From the NCBI GenBank assembly GCA_019635315.1, contig JAHBZT010000001.1, forward strand, positions 310,001 to 374,000: a DNA stretch of 64,000 nucleotides, written 5' to 3'. This DNA is from Rubrivivax sp. GTDB taxonomy: Bacteria > Pseudomonadota > Gammaproteobacteria > Burkholderiales > Burkholderiaceae_C. A model generated the notes under the pieces. That model had not been told where the DNA came from. It worked only from the letters and a program-made list of their open reading frames with translations, and ran no database searches. A program made the position numbers and the translations under genes. This document shows, one piece after another, positions 18,956 through 28,299 of the stretch (positions are counted from its first letter, which is position 1; the number at the start of each line of letters is the position of its first letter).

Positions 18956-20119
18956 ATGGCGAAGCAGCGCGTGGTGGTGGGCCTGAGCGGCGGGGTGGAC
19001 TCCGCGGTCAGCGCCTGGCTGCTCAAGCAGCAGGGCTTCGAGGTCGTCGGCCTGTTCATGAAGAACTGGGAGGCCGACGACGACGACGAATACTGCTCCA
19101 GCAACGTCGACTTCGTCGACGCCGCCGCGGTGGCCGACGTGATCGGCATCGAGCTCGAGCATGTCAATTTCGCGGCCGAATACCGCGACCGCGTCTTCGC
19201 CGAATTCCTGCGCGAGTACCGCGCCGGCCGCACGCCCAACCCGGACGTGCTGTGCAACGCCGAGATCAAGTTCAAGGCCTTCCTGGACCATGCGCTGCGC
19301 CTGGGCGCCGGGAGCATCGCGACCGGCCACTATGCGCGCGTGCGGCGCGCGGCGGACGGCCGCTGGCAGCTGCTCAAGGGCCTGGATGCCGGCAAGGACC
19401 AGAGCTATTTCCTGCACCGGCTGAACCAGGACCAGCTCGCGCGCACGCGCTTCCCGGTCGGCGAGCTGAAGAAGTCCGAGGTGCGCCGCCTCGCCGCCGA
19501 GATCGGCCTGCCGAATGCGCGCAAGAAGGACTCCACCGGCATCTGCTTCATCGGCGAGCGCCCGTTCCGCGAATTCCTCAACCGCTGGCTGAGCCACGAG
19601 CCGGGACCCATCGTCGACGAACGCGGGCGCGAGGTCGGCCGCCATGTCGGCCTGAGCTTCTACACGCTGGGCCAGCGCCAGGGGCTGGGCATCGGCGGTG
19701 TGGCCGAGGGCGGCGGCACGCACGCGCCCTGGTACGTGGTGCACAAGGACCTGGCGGCCAACGTGCTGCATGTCGTGCAGGGGCACGAGCACCCCTGGCT
19801 GCTGTCGGACTGGCTGCGCGCCGAGGATGCGAGCTGGATCGCCGGCGCACCACCGGCCGACGGCGCCTTGCTGGGTGCCAAGACACGCTACCGCCAGGCC
19901 GATGCGCGCTGCCGCTACGAGGCCGCCGAGGGCGGCTTCGGGCTGCAGTTCGAGGCGCCGCAATGGGCCGTCACGCCCGGCCAGAGCGCCGTGCTGTACG
20001 ACGGCGAGGTCTGCCTGGGTGGCGGCGTGATCGCCGCGGCGGCGCAGCCGCCGGTCGTTCCGTGGCGACCGCCGGTCGCCGGCCGGCGCGCGCGGCGGCC
20101 GGTCGCGACGGCGCGCTGA
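18956..20119 (+). CDS. mnmA: tRNA 2-thiouridine(34) synthase
   Basis: 387-residue MnmA/TrmU, which adds sulfur to U34 of Lys, Glu and Gln tRNAs with persulfide from the Tus relay. The PP-loop is [15 protein letters not shown]. The nucleophilic cysteine lies in [11 protein letters not shown] and the persulfide cysteine in [26 protein letters not shown] is the family signature. ATG 18956 gives the normal start just before the PP-loop; an in-frame GTG at 18932 would add eight residues. The C-terminal 20 residues, rich in Pro and Arg, exceed the usual end. Confidence 0.97.
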   Translation: MAKQRVVVGLSGGVDSAVSAWLLKQQGFEVVGLFMKNWEADDDDEYCSSNVDFVDAAAVADVIGIELEHVNFAAEYRDRVFAEFLREYRAGRTPNPDVLCNAEIKFKAFLDHALRLGAGSIATGHYARVRRAADGRWQLLKGLDAGKDQSYFLHRLNQDQLARTRFPVGELKKSEVRRLAAEIGLPNARKKDSTGICFIGERPFREFLNRWLSHEPGPIVDERGREVGRHVGLSFYTLGQRQGLGIGGVAEGGGTHAPWYVVHKDLAANVLHVVQGHEHPWLLSDWLRAEDASWIAGAPPADGALLGAKTRYRQADARCRYEAAEGGFGLQFEAPQWAVTPGQSAVLYDGEVCLGGGVIAAAAQPPVVPWRPPVAGRRARRPVATAR

Positions 20120-20189
20120 ACCCCGTCGGCCGACGGCCGCGCGGGCGCGTGGCGCTCAACCCGGCGCGCCGCGCGCCGATAGCAGGTGG

Positions 20190-20834
20190 ATGCGTGCGCG
20201 CGCGAAGTCCTCGTTCCTGCCCGGCCCGGCCGTGAAGCTGTTCACGGCCGGGCTGCTGGCCGCGGCCGGCGGCGCGCTGGCCGCCGAGGTCACGGTGGAC
20301 GTGCGCTCGAGCGACGGCCTGCCGCTGGCCGACGCCGTGGTCTTCCTGGAGTCGCCCGCCGCGCGCGCCGCGCTGCGCCCGGCGCGCGGCACCGAGATCG
20401 AGCAGGCCGAGCGCCGCTTCACGCAACGCGTGACCGTGGTGCCGGTCGGCAGCGAGGTGCAGTTTCCGAACCGCGACAAGGTGCGCCACCATGTCTATTC
20501 GTTCTCGCCGGCCAAGACCTTCGAGCTGAAGCTCTACATCGGCACGCCGGCCAACCCGGTGCTGTTCGACCGACCGGGCATCGCGGTGCTGGGCTGCAAC
20601 ATCCACGATTCGATGATCGCCTGGGTGGTGGTCGTCGAGACGCCGCACCACGGCCTCACCGCCGCACCGGGCCGCGTGCGGCTGGCCGACGTGCCGCCCG
20701 GCAGCTACCGCCTGCGCACCTGGCACCCGGCGCTGCCGCCGGGCGCGCCGGCGCTGGACCAGCCGCTGGTCGTGCCGGCCGCCGGCGCCGCCGCCACCGT
20801 GCAGCTGCCGCTGGCCGCGGCGCAGGCCTCGTGA
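20190..20834 (+). CDS. Periplasmic cupredoxin-like protein
   Basis: 214 residues with a Sec signal peptide ending near residue 32 (AAAGGALAAE). The mature protein has a beta-sandwich with possible type 1 copper ligands: H100 or H101 in KVRHHVYSFSP and C136, H139, M142 in GCNIHDSMIAW. It matches the group annotated as methylamine-utilisation/cupredoxin-like proteins. The C-terminal part (DVPPGSYRLRTWHPALP) resembles a carboxypeptidase-regulatory-like fold. Its stop overlaps the start of the GGDEF-EAL gene (TGATG), so the two are coupled. A copper- or redox-sensing partner role is inference. Confidence 0.82.
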   Translation: MRARAKSSFLPGPAVKLFTAGLLAAAGGALAAEVTVDVRSSDGLPLADAVVFLESPAARAALRPARGTEIEQAERRFTQRVTVVPVGSEVQFPNRDKVRHHVYSFSPAKTFELKLYIGTPANPVLFDRPGIAVLGCNIHDSMIAWVVVVETPHHGLTAAPGRVRLADVPPGSYRLRTWHPALPPGAPALDQPLVVPAAGAAATVQLPLAAAQAS

Positions 20835-23233
20835 TGCGCGGCCTGCCCGCGAACCTGATGCCGAGCCTGCCGCGCTGGTCGCCGCGCCGGCTGTCGACGC
20901 GCATCGTCGTCGTCTTCCTCGGCCTGCTGCTGCTGGTGCAGCTGCTGGGCTTCGCCGCGGTGCGCTACAGCATCGCGCACAACGCACGCGCGCTGCTGGC
21001 CGAGAACCTGGCCTTCGGCGAGCAGGTCTGGCGCCGGCTGCTCGAGCAGCGCGCCGAGAAGCTGACGCTGGCCGCCCGCGTGCTGGCCACCGACTGGGGC
21101 TTCCGCACCGCCGTGCTGGCGGGTGACACCGGCACGCTGGCCTCGGCGCTGGGCAACCATGGCGGTCGCGTCGGCGCCAGCGTCAGCGCGATGCTGACAC
21201 CGGCCGGGCGCCCGCTGGCGCTGGGCGAGGGCAGCGACGAGCACACGCTGGAGGCGCTGCGCCAGCTGTCGTCGCTGCCGGCGGCCGAGGACGGCAACGT
21301 GCTGGCGCTGGTCGACGGCCTGCCGCACCAGCTGGTGGTGGTGCCGATGCGCGCACCCGACCTCAAGGGCCGCGTCGTGATGGGCTTCGCGCTCGACGAG
21401 GGCCTGGTCCAGGACATGCGGCGCATCACCGGCCTGGAGGTCGCGGTCGTCGTCGCCGACGCCGACGGCGCGCGCCGTGTCGTGCTGTCCACGCTGGCGC
21501 CCGAGGCCGCGGGCGAACTGGCCGCGCCCTCCGGCGCCGAGGGCGCCGGCGGCGACCTGCAGCTCGGCGACGCACCGCACCTGGCGCATGCCGTCACGCT
21601 GCTGGACGGCGCCCCCGGCCGGCCGGCGCTGCAGGCGCTGCTGCTGCGCTCGATCGACGACGCGGTGGCGCCCTACCGCGACCTGCAGGCCACGCTGGCC
21701 GCGATCACGCTCGGCGGCCTGCTGCTGGCCGGCAGCGCCAGCGTCTTCACCGCGCGCCGCGTGACGACACCGCTGCGCGCGCTGGCCGGCGCCAGCGAGC
21801 GCCTGGGCCGCGGCCATTACGACGAGCCGCTGGAACACGTGGCGCGCGAGGACGAGATCGGCGACCTCGCGAAGGCCTTCGACCACATGCGCGTGAGCAT
21901 CGCGGCGCACGAGTCCGAGATCCGCCAGCTCGCCTACTGGGACCGCCTGACCGGACTGCCCAACCGCGCGCGCTTCCGCGACGCGGTGCGCGCCGCGATC
22001 GCCGACGCGGCCTCCGGCGGCCGCCCGGTCGCGGTGGTGATGCTGGACCTCGACCGCTTCAAGCATGTCAACGACGTGCTGGGTTATGCCTTCGGCGACC
22101 GGCTGCTGAAGGCGGTGGCGGCCCGCCTGACCGGCCAGGCCGTGCGCGAGGGCGACCTCATCGCGCGGCTGTCGGGCGACGAATTCGCGCTGCTGCTGCC
22201 GGGCAGCAGCGCCGCGCAGGCGCTGGCGGTGGCCGAGCGCATCGCCGAGGCCTTCCAGGCGCCGCTGACGCTGGACGACCACACGGTGGACCTGGCGGCC
22301 GGCTTCGGCGTGGCCTGCTGGCCCGACCATGCCGGCGACGCCGACGCGCTGATCAGCCGTGCCGAGGTCGCCATGTACACGGCCAAGCGCAAGACCAGCT
22401 CGGCGCTGGTCTACGACCCGGCCATCGACGCCGGCAGCGCCGAGACGCTGTCGCTGCTGTCGGAGCTGCGCCGCGCGCTGGAGCGTGACGAGCTGCGCCT
22501 GTTCCTGCAGCCCAAGGTGGCGCTGGCCAGCGGCCGCATCGTCGCCGCCGAGGCGCTGGTGCGCTGGCAGCACCCGGAGCGCGGCATGGTGCCGCCGATG
22601 CAGTTCATCCCCTTCGCCGAGCAGACCGGCTTCGTGCGCCAGCTCACGCTGTGGATGTTCGAGGCCACCGCGCGCCAGTGGGACACGCTGCGCGCGCTGG
22701 GACTCGCGCGCGTGTCGGTCAACCTCTCGACGCGCGACCTGATGGACCAGGACCTGCCGGCCAAGCTGGACGCGCTGCTCAGGCGCCACGGCGTGCCGGC
22801 GCGCGCCTTCTGCCTGGAGATCACCGAGAGCGCGATCATGGACGAGCCGCAGCGCGCCGAGGCGACGCTGAACCAGCTGCACGCGGCGGGCTTCAAGCTG
22901 TCGATCGACGACTTCGGCACTGGCTATTCCAGCCTGGCCTACCTGAAGCGGCTGCCGGTGGACGAGCTGAAGATCGACAAGAGCTTCGTGATGGGCATGG
23001 AGCGCGACGAGCAGGACGCGAAGATCGTGCGCTCGACGATCGACCTCGCGCACAACCTGGGCCTCACGGTGGTCGCCGAGGGGGTCGAGAACGAGGCCAT
23101 CTGGCGGCAGCTGGTCGCGCTGCACTGCGACGAGGCGCAGGGCTACCACATGAGCCGCCCGCTGCCGGCGGCCGAACTGCCGGCCTTCGCGGCGCGCTGG
23201 GCCGAACGCGTCGCGACGGCGGAAGCCGGCTGA
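20834..23233 (+). CDS. Membrane GGDEF-EAL protein (c-di-GMP turnover)
   Basis: 799 residues: a transmembrane helix near 23-45, a periplasmic sensor of about 245 residues, a second helix near 290-310, HAMP (about 312-365, ending DEIGDLAKAFDHM), GGDEF (about 370-535) and EAL (about 545-799). The cyclase motif is SGDEF at 447-451, a variant of GGDEF that is often still active. The EAL domain has E573-A-L in AEALVRW, ITESAIMD, IDDFGTGYSSL, KIDKSF and EGVE, so phosphodiesterase activity is expected. Coupling to the upstream secreted cupredoxin suggests that protein feeds the periplasmic sensor. Confidence 0.93.
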   Translation: MRGLPANLMPSLPRWSPRRLSTRIVVVFLGLLLLVQLLGFAAVRYSIAHNARALLAENLAFGEQVWRRLLEQRAEKLTLAARVLATDWGFRTAVLAGDTGTLASALGNHGGRVGASVSAMLTPAGRPLALGEGSDEHTLEALRQLSSLPAAEDGNVLALVDGLPHQLVVVPMRAPDLKGRVVMGFALDEGLVQDMRRITGLEVAVVVADADGARRVVLSTLAPEAAGELAAPSGAEGAGGDLQLGDAPHLAHAVTLLDGAPGRPALQALLLRSIDDAVAPYRDLQATLAAITLGGLLLAGSASVFTARRVTTPLRALAGASERLGRGHYDEPLEHVAREDEIGDLAKAFDHMRVSIAAHESEIRQLAYWDRLTGLPNRARFRDAVRAAIADAASGGRPVAVVMLDLDRFKHVNDVLGYAFGDRLLKAVAARLTGQAVREGDLIARLSGDEFALLLPGSSAAQALAVAERIAEAFQAPLTLDDHTVDLAAGFGVACWPDHAGDADALISRAEVAMYTAKRKTSSALVYDPAIDAGSAETLSLLSELRRALERDELRLFLQPKVALASGRIVAAEALVRWQHPERGMVPPMQFIPFAEQTGFVRQLTLWMFEATARQWDTLRALGLARVSVNLSTRDLMDQDLPAKLDALLRRHGVPARAFCLEITESAIMDEPQRAEATLNQLHAAGFKLSIDDFGTGYSSLAYLKRLPVDELKIDKSFVMGMERDEQDAKIVRSTIDLAHNLGLTVVAEGVENEAIWRQLVALHCDEAQGYHMSRPLPAAELPAFAARWAERVATAEAG

Positions 23234-23386
23234 ACCTTCGCGCCGCGCCGCGCCGCGACCGCAGTTGCGGCACCGGCGCCACGCGCGCCGCGCACAGCCC
23301 GAGCGCCTGCGCCGCACCCGGCGCTGCCCCTTCGGTGAGAATCGCGCGCCGCCGGCCGCACCCGTGCCGGCGCGCGTCGCCGCCGC

Positions 23387-24586
23387 ATGAACACGACCGA
23401 ACGTTTCCTGATCGCGATGCTGATCATCACCACGGTGCCCTACCTGGTGTGGCGGCTGTGTCGCACCGAGTATTTCGCGCCCCTCGTGGTGGTGCAGATC
23501 ATCGCCGGCATCCTGCTCGGCCCCGGCGTGCTGGGCGCGGCCTTCCCCGAGTACTACGCCTTCGTCTTCACGCCCGAGGTCATCCAGAGCCTGAACGGCA
23601 TCGCCTGGTGGGCGGTGATGCTGTTCGTGTGGATCGCCGGCATCGAGCTCGACCTCGCCAAGGCCTGGCGCCACCGGCGCGAGAGCAGCATCACCGCCGG
23701 GCTGGCGCTGGGCGTGCCGCTGGCCTTCGGCTGCGTCGCGGCGCTGGCCATGCTGCCGACGGCGGGCTGGATCGGCCCGCAGGGCCGCGACTGGCAGTTC
23801 GTGCTGGGCATCGGCATGGCCTGCGCGGTGACCGCGCTGCCGATCCTGATCCTGTTCATGGAGAAGCTGGACATCCTGCGCCGGCCGCTGGGCCAGCGCA
23901 TCCTGCGCTACGCGAGCCTGGACGACATCGCGATCTGGGGCGTGCTGGCGCTGATCCTGATGGACTGGACGCGCGTGGGCCGGCAGCTCGGCTTCCTGCT
24001 CGTCTTCGCGCTCGCGACGCTGCTCTTCCGCCGCCTGATGCAGCGCCTGCCCGAGCGCGACCGCTGGTTTGTCGGCCTCGTCTGGCTGGCCGCCATCGCG
24101 CTGGGCGCCGACTGGGCCGGGCTGCACTACATGGTCGGCGCCTTCCTGGCCGGCGCGGTGATGGACGCCGACTGGTTCGACCGCGAGCAGATGGACACGC
24201 TGCGCCACCACGTGCTGCTGGTGGTGATGCCGGTCTTCTTCCTGTCCACCGGGCTGCGCACGCAGTGGGAGATGGGCGGCGTGGCGGTCTTCGTCGCTGC
24301 CGGCTGGCTGCTGCTGGCCTCGGTGGCCGGCAAGCTGGCCGGCGTGCACCTCGCCGGCCGCGTGCTGGGCTGGGCGCCGGGCGAGGCGCGCCTGATCGGC
24401 TGGCTGCTGCAGACCAAGGCGCTGATCATGATCATCTTCGCCAACGTGCTGCTGGACAAGGGCGTGATCACCAGCGCCACCTTCACCGCGCTGCTGCTGA
24501 TGGCGCTGGCCAGCACGATGCTGACGGTGCCGATGGTGACGCCGCTGCTCGCCCGCGTGAAGCAGGTCTTCGCGCGCGAGAGCTGA
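23387..24586 (+). CDS. Cation/proton antiporter, CPA2 type
   Basis: 399 residues with 11-12 hydrophobic segments matching the Na+/H+ exchanger family. IIAGILLGPGVLG near residue 45 is the typical early motif, AGIELD is the conserved helix before the core, and YASLDDIAIWGVLAL carries the paired Asp residues (LDD) expected for cation/proton exchange. There is no TrkA-N domain, so it is the short form. It stands alone after a 150-base gap with nothing recognisable in it. Confidence 0.88.
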   Translation: MNTTERFLIAMLIITTVPYLVWRLCRTEYFAPLVVVQIIAGILLGPGVLGAAFPEYYAFVFTPEVIQSLNGIAWWAVMLFVWIAGIELDLAKAWRHRRESSITAGLALGVPLAFGCVAALAMLPTAGWIGPQGRDWQFVLGIGMACAVTALPILILFMEKLDILRRPLGQRILRYASLDDIAIWGVLALILMDWTRVGRQLGFLLVFALATLLFRRLMQRLPERDRWFVGLVWLAAIALGADWAGLHYMVGAFLAGAVMDADWFDREQMDTLRHHVLLVVMPVFFLSTGLRTQWEMGGVAVFVAAGWLLLASVAGKLAGVHLAGRVLGWAPGEARLIGWLLQTKALIMIIFANVLLDKGVITSATFTALLLMALASTMLTVPMVTPLLARVKQVFARES

Positions 24587-24836
24587 GCCGGGACGTGGAA
24601 CGGTCCCTGCGGACCGATGCGCGCCGGGCGAAGGGCGAGCGCCTGCGGGCGCGAGCGCGCCCGCACCGCCAAGGCCGGCGCAGTCTCAGCGTGCGTCAAA
24701 CTGACTGGAGCCTCCCTCCCGGAGGGAGGCTGGAGGGTGCGGTCGAACCGGCTGGAGCCCCCTCACGGAGGGGGCTCGGGGGAGCCGTGCATTCAGCCGC
24801 AGGCGGGGTGTCTGCGCGGCTCCGCCGCGCAGACAC
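24587..24836. repeat. Intergenic palindromic repeats between convergent genes
   Basis: No coding sequence seen. Three hairpins: a 10-bp-arm palindrome at 24710-24730, a second with 10-bp arms at 24755-24764 and 24768-24777 (loop ACG), and a longer one at 24807-24837. The first two each follow CTGGAGCC and look like related units of one palindromic repeat family. They lie where transcripts from the antiporter and the Bug protein converge. Confidence 0.6.
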
Positions 24837-24837
24837 C
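24807..24837. terminator. Perfect 13-bp hairpin at convergent gene ends
   Basis: GGTGTCTGCGCGG (24807-24819) pairs perfectly with 24825-24837 around a five-base loop. The right arm runs into the stop codon of the minus-strand Bug gene (24839-24837). No T-run follows on either strand, so it may act as a bidirectional terminator, a stabilising 3' end or a protein-binding site. Confidence 0.5.
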
Positions 24838-25862
24838 TAATCCACCTTCGCGCCCGACGCCTTCACGACCCGCGCCCACTTCGCCGTCTCGGCGGCGATG
24901 AAGGCGGTGAACTCGGCCGGCGTGTTGCCGCTGGGGATGGCGCCCAGGCCCAGCAGGCGTTCGCGCATCGCCGGCAGCGCCAGCGCCTTGGCGGTTTCCT
25001 GCTGCACGCGCGCGACGATGTCCGCCGGCGTGCCGGCGGGCGCCAGCAGCCCGAACCAGGAACTGGCCTCGTAGCCTTCGAGCACCTTGCCGCCGGCCTC
25101 GGCCACCGTCGGCAGTTCGGGGATGGACGCCGAGCGCTGCGCGCTCGTCACCGCCAGCGCCTTGAGCCGGCCGCTGCGGATGTGCGGCATCGCGCTGGGC
25201 AGGTTGTCGAACATCAGGTCCATCGTGCCGCCCATCAGGTCGATCAGCGCCGGGCCCGAGCCGCGGTAGGGGATGTGGACCATGAAGGTGCCGGTCATCG
25301 TCTTGAACAGCTCGCCGGCGAGGTGGATCGAGGTGCCGTTGCCCGAGCTGGCCATGTTCAGCCGCCCCGGGTTGGCCTTCAGCGCCTTGACCAGGTCGGG
25401 CACCGTCTCGACGCCGTACTTCTTCGCCGATTCGGGGTTCATGACCAGCACGTTGGGCACGCCGGCGACCAGCGAGACCGGCGCGAAGTCCTTGACGTGG
25501 TCGAAGGGCATGCGCGGGTACAGCGCGGCGTTGATCGCGTGCGTGCCGACGGTGCCCATCAGCAGCGTGTAGCCGTCGGGCGCGGCCTTCGCGACCTCGG
25601 TGGCGCCGGTATTGCCGCCGGCACCGGGCTTGTTGTCGATCACGAAGGGCTGGCCGAAGGCGCGCTGGAATTCCGGCGCCAGCGCGCGCGCCAGGATGTC
25701 CGTGGTGCCGCTGGCGGCGAAGGGCACGACGATGCGCACCGGCCTGTTCGGCCAGGCGCCCTGCGCGCGCGCGGCAAGGGGCAGCGCGGCCAGCGTGCCC
25801 AGCGTGGACAGCGGCAGGGCGGCGGCGGACAGGATCAGGCGGCGGCGGGTGGGCAGGGACAT
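24837..25862 (-). CDS. Bug-family (tripartite tricarboxylate transporter) binding protein
   Basis: 341 residues with a twin-arginine-like or Sec signal ([31 protein letters not shown]) and a mature start [23 protein letters not shown], the hallmark of Bug/TctC proteins. [25 protein letters not shown] is the ligand-loop signature. It would capture a carboxylate in the periplasm. No TctA/TctB membrane genes are near, as is common for the many orphan Bug proteins in Burkholderiales. ATG 25862 is preferred over an in-frame start 60 bases upstream because the signal peptide begins there. Confidence 0.93.
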   Translation of the reverse strand: MSLPTRRRLILSAAALPLSTLGTLAALPLAARAQGAWPNRPVRIVVPFAASGTTDILARALAPEFQRAFGQPFVIDNKPGAGGNTGATEVAKAAPDGYTLLMGTVGTHAINAALYPRMPFDHVKDFAPVSLVAGVPNVLVMNPESAKKYGVETVPDLVKALKANPGRLNMASSGNGTSIHLAGELFKTMTGTFMVHIPYRGSGPALIDLMGGTMDLMFDNLPSAMPHIRSGRLKALAVTSAQRSASIPELPTVAEAGGKVLEGYEASSWFGLLAPAGTPADIVARVQQETAKALALPAMRERLLGLGAIPSGNTPAEFTAFIAAETAKWARVVKASGAKVD

Positions 25863-25948
25863 GGCGGTTGGCGTCGGCGTCGTGGTCGGGACGCCGAGTG
25901 TGCCGGCCGCCGGCCGCGCCACGCAGCCGGGGCATCCCTAGCGCCTCC

Positions 25949-28231
25949 CTAGAGCTTGAGCTCCAGCCGCAGCTGCCAGTTCGTGAAGCTCGGGCTGCTG
26001 GCGGCCACCGTCGTGCGCTCGGTGGTGCTGCCCACCGGCGTGTCGACGACGGTGGTCGAACCGTGATCGCGCGGGTCCAGGTTGTTGCCCAGCACGCGCA
26101 GCGCCAGGCCGGGGTTGAAGGTCCACAGCGCATAGGCGTCCCAGACCTGCTTGCGGCCCTCGGTCACCGTGCGCCCGGCCTCGGTGCGCGTCGTGTAGCC
26201 GGGCACCCAGTTGACGTTGCCGCCCAGCGTCAGCGGCGTGCCGCGCAGACGGTAGTCGGCGCCCAGGTTGGCGCTGGCCTGGGCCTGCTGCTCGAGCCGG
26301 TTGTCCGGGCCGGGCACGCCGTCCACGCGCGAGCGGTACAGGCTCAGGTTGCTGCGCAGCTCCACGCGCGGCGCGGCGGCGACCAGCTGGTCGAGGCGGA
26401 ACTTGGCTTCCAGCTCGACGCCCTGCGTCGTCGCGTCGCCGATATTCTGCGGTCGGCGCACGTAGCGCGGGACGTTGCTCCAGTCGACCGTTTCCAGCGT
26501 CGTCACGCCGCGGATCAGGTTGCCGATGCGGCGGTGGAAGAGGCTGGCGCTGAGCACGCCGCCGCCTTCCAGGTAGCGCTCGATGGCGACGTCCAGGCCG
26601 GTCGCCAGCTCGGGCTTCAGACCGGGGTTGCCGGCCGTGTCGGCGGTGACGGCCTCGTTCGGGCCGCTGGCCGGCCGGTCGCGGTTGAGGCTCGGCCGCG
26701 CGATCAGCGACGCGATGCCCGGGCTGCGGTAGCTGCGTGTCAGGCTCACGCGCACCTGGTCGCGGCTCTTCGGGTCGGGCTTGTAGACCGCATGCACCAG
26801 CGGCGTCCACACGCTGCTGCGGTTGCGCGGGCGCTCGCCCTGCGCATCGTCGCCCTGCGTCGTGATGCCTTCCCAGCGCAGCCCGGCGTGCAGCGCCCAC
26901 TGCGGCGACAGCGACCATTCGTCCTGCACGTAGCCGGCCAGGCGCAGCACGCGGGCCGAGAGGTTCTCGCCGAAGTCGACCAGCGTCGGCTGGCCGTTCT
27001 CCAGCGAGATGCGCTCCTCGTCGCGGCGCACGGTCTCGATCTCGGCACCGGCGACCAGGCTGTGCTCGCGGCCCTCGCCGCCGAGCAGGCGCGAGCCCTT
27101 GAAGGTGAGGTTGGCGGAACGCTCGCGCGTCGTGCCGCGGTCGTCCAGCACACGCGGCGGCAGCGTGCTGCTGGCGCCGTAGTCCTCCTGGCGCAGCGTG
27201 CTGCTGCGGGCGCGCCAGGCGCCGGCGCTGCCGTTGGACTCCAGCCGCCATTCGCCGACGCGCTGGCGGTACTGCAGGCCCAGGCGGCCGGTCGTGAAGC
27301 GCCCGTCCACCGTGCTGGTGCCGGTCTCGTAGCGCTCCGGCGTGCTCGGCCCCTGGCGCTGGTCCAGCCGGAAGGCGACGTCGCTGTGGTTCTCGGCGTG
27401 GAAGACCGAGGGCATCAGCATCAGCAGGTCGCCGGCGGCGCCCAGCCGCCACTGCAGCCGCGTCGTCAGGTTCATGCCCTGGCGCTCGCCGCGCGTCGTC
27501 GAGCCGAAGCTGCGATCCTCCCGCAGCGTGCCGCTGTCCAGGTCCTCCACCCGGGTGTCGCTGCGGTTCTCGTCCTCGCGCCGGCTGCGGAAGGCCGAGG
27601 CCGAGACGGTGTAGGTCAGCGCGCCGGCGCTGTCGTTGTGCGACCAGTTGAGGCCCGGCGAGAAGCGGCCGTTCTCGACGCCGAAGCCGATGCGCAGGTC
27701 GTTGAGCCGGCGCCGGAAGCCTTCACGCGTGACGATGTTGATGGTGCCGGCGATCGCGCGCGCGCCGGTCTCGGCGGTCGGCGCGCGCAGGATCTCGATG
27801 CGCTCGACCTGCTCCGGCGTCAGGCTCTCCAGGCTGAAGCCCGGCGGGATGCGCTGGCCGTCGATCAGCAGCTGCGTGAAGCCGCCGCCCAGCCCGCGCA
27901 GGCGCGGCGGGCCGCCGCGGCCGGGCGCGCCGGGCGTCGTCACGCCGGGCAGCCGGCGCAGCACCTCGCCGAGCGTGGCGTCGCCGAACTTGTCGATCTC
28001 CTCGCGGCCGATGACGATCTTCGCCGCCGTCGACTGGCGGCGCTGCTCGGTATCGCTCTCGCGGCCGCCGGTGATCTCCACGCGTTCGCCGGCCGCGGGC
28101 GCCGCTGGAGCGGGAACGGGAGCGGGAGCGGGCGGCGGGGCCGGCGATGGGCTGGTCTGGGCGAAGGCGGTGGCGGCGGCCAGCAGCGGGCCGAGCGCCC
28201 AGGCCGGGCGCGCATCGAAAGCGAAGGGCAT
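25949..28231 (-). CDS. TonB-dependent receptor
   Basis: 760 residues: signal peptide to about residue 25, a Pro/Ala-rich linker, then a plug (IVIGREEIDKFGDATLGEVLRRLPGV, LLIDGQRIPPGFSLESL, VERIEILRAPTAETGARAIAGTINI) and a beta-barrel ending WQLRLELKL. It is shorter than the receptor at 5911 and of a different subfamily, closer to siderophore/colicin-type receptors. The ORF stays open upstream into the next gene, but the signal peptide fixes ATG 28231. Its ligand is unknown. The gene lies between a Bug protein and two GGDEF proteins, all on the minus strand. Confidence 0.92.
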   Translation of the reverse strand: MPFAFDARPAWALGPLLAAATAFAQTSPSPAPPPAPAPVPAPAAPAAGERVEITGGRESDTEQRRQSTAAKIVIGREEIDKFGDATLGEVLRRLPGVTTPGAPGRGGPPRLRGLGGGFTQLLIDGQRIPPGFSLESLTPEQVERIEILRAPTAETGARAIAGTINIVTREGFRRRLNDLRIGFGVENGRFSPGLNWSHNDSAGALTYTVSASAFRSRREDENRSDTRVEDLDSGTLREDRSFGSTTRGERQGMNLTTRLQWRLGAAGDLLMLMPSVFHAENHSDVAFRLDQRQGPSTPERYETGTSTVDGRFTTGRLGLQYRQRVGEWRLESNGSAGAWRARSSTLRQEDYGASSTLPPRVLDDRGTTRERSANLTFKGSRLLGGEGREHSLVAGAEIETVRRDEERISLENGQPTLVDFGENLSARVLRLAGYVQDEWSLSPQWALHAGLRWEGITTQGDDAQGERPRNRSSVWTPLVHAVYKPDPKSRDQVRVSLTRSYRSPGIASLIARPSLNRDRPASGPNEAVTADTAGNPGLKPELATGLDVAIERYLEGGGVLSASLFHRRIGNLIRGVTTLETVDWSNVPRYVRRPQNIGDATTQGVELEAKFRLDQLVAAAPRVELRSNLSLYRSRVDGVPGPDNRLEQQAQASANLGADYRLRGTPLTLGGNVNWVPGYTTRTEAGRTVTEGRKQVWDAYALWTFNPGLALRVLGNNLDPRDHGSTTVVDTPVGSTTERTTVAASSPSFTNWQLRLELKL

Positions 28232-28299
28232 GGCGCAGATTGTCGGTGCTGGCGTGCCGCGCCGCCGTGGCAGGGCGATGGCCGCGCGGTCGGCGAGCT

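Noticed and set aside
22172-22186. Treating SGDEF as proof of a dead cyclase
   Set aside because: Ser at the first position is found in active cyclases; sequence alone cannot decide.
20705-24349. 1214-residue minus-strand frame opposite the GGDEF-EAL and antiporter genes
   Set aside because: Same type of GC-driven shadow; both plus-strand genes have full domain motifs.
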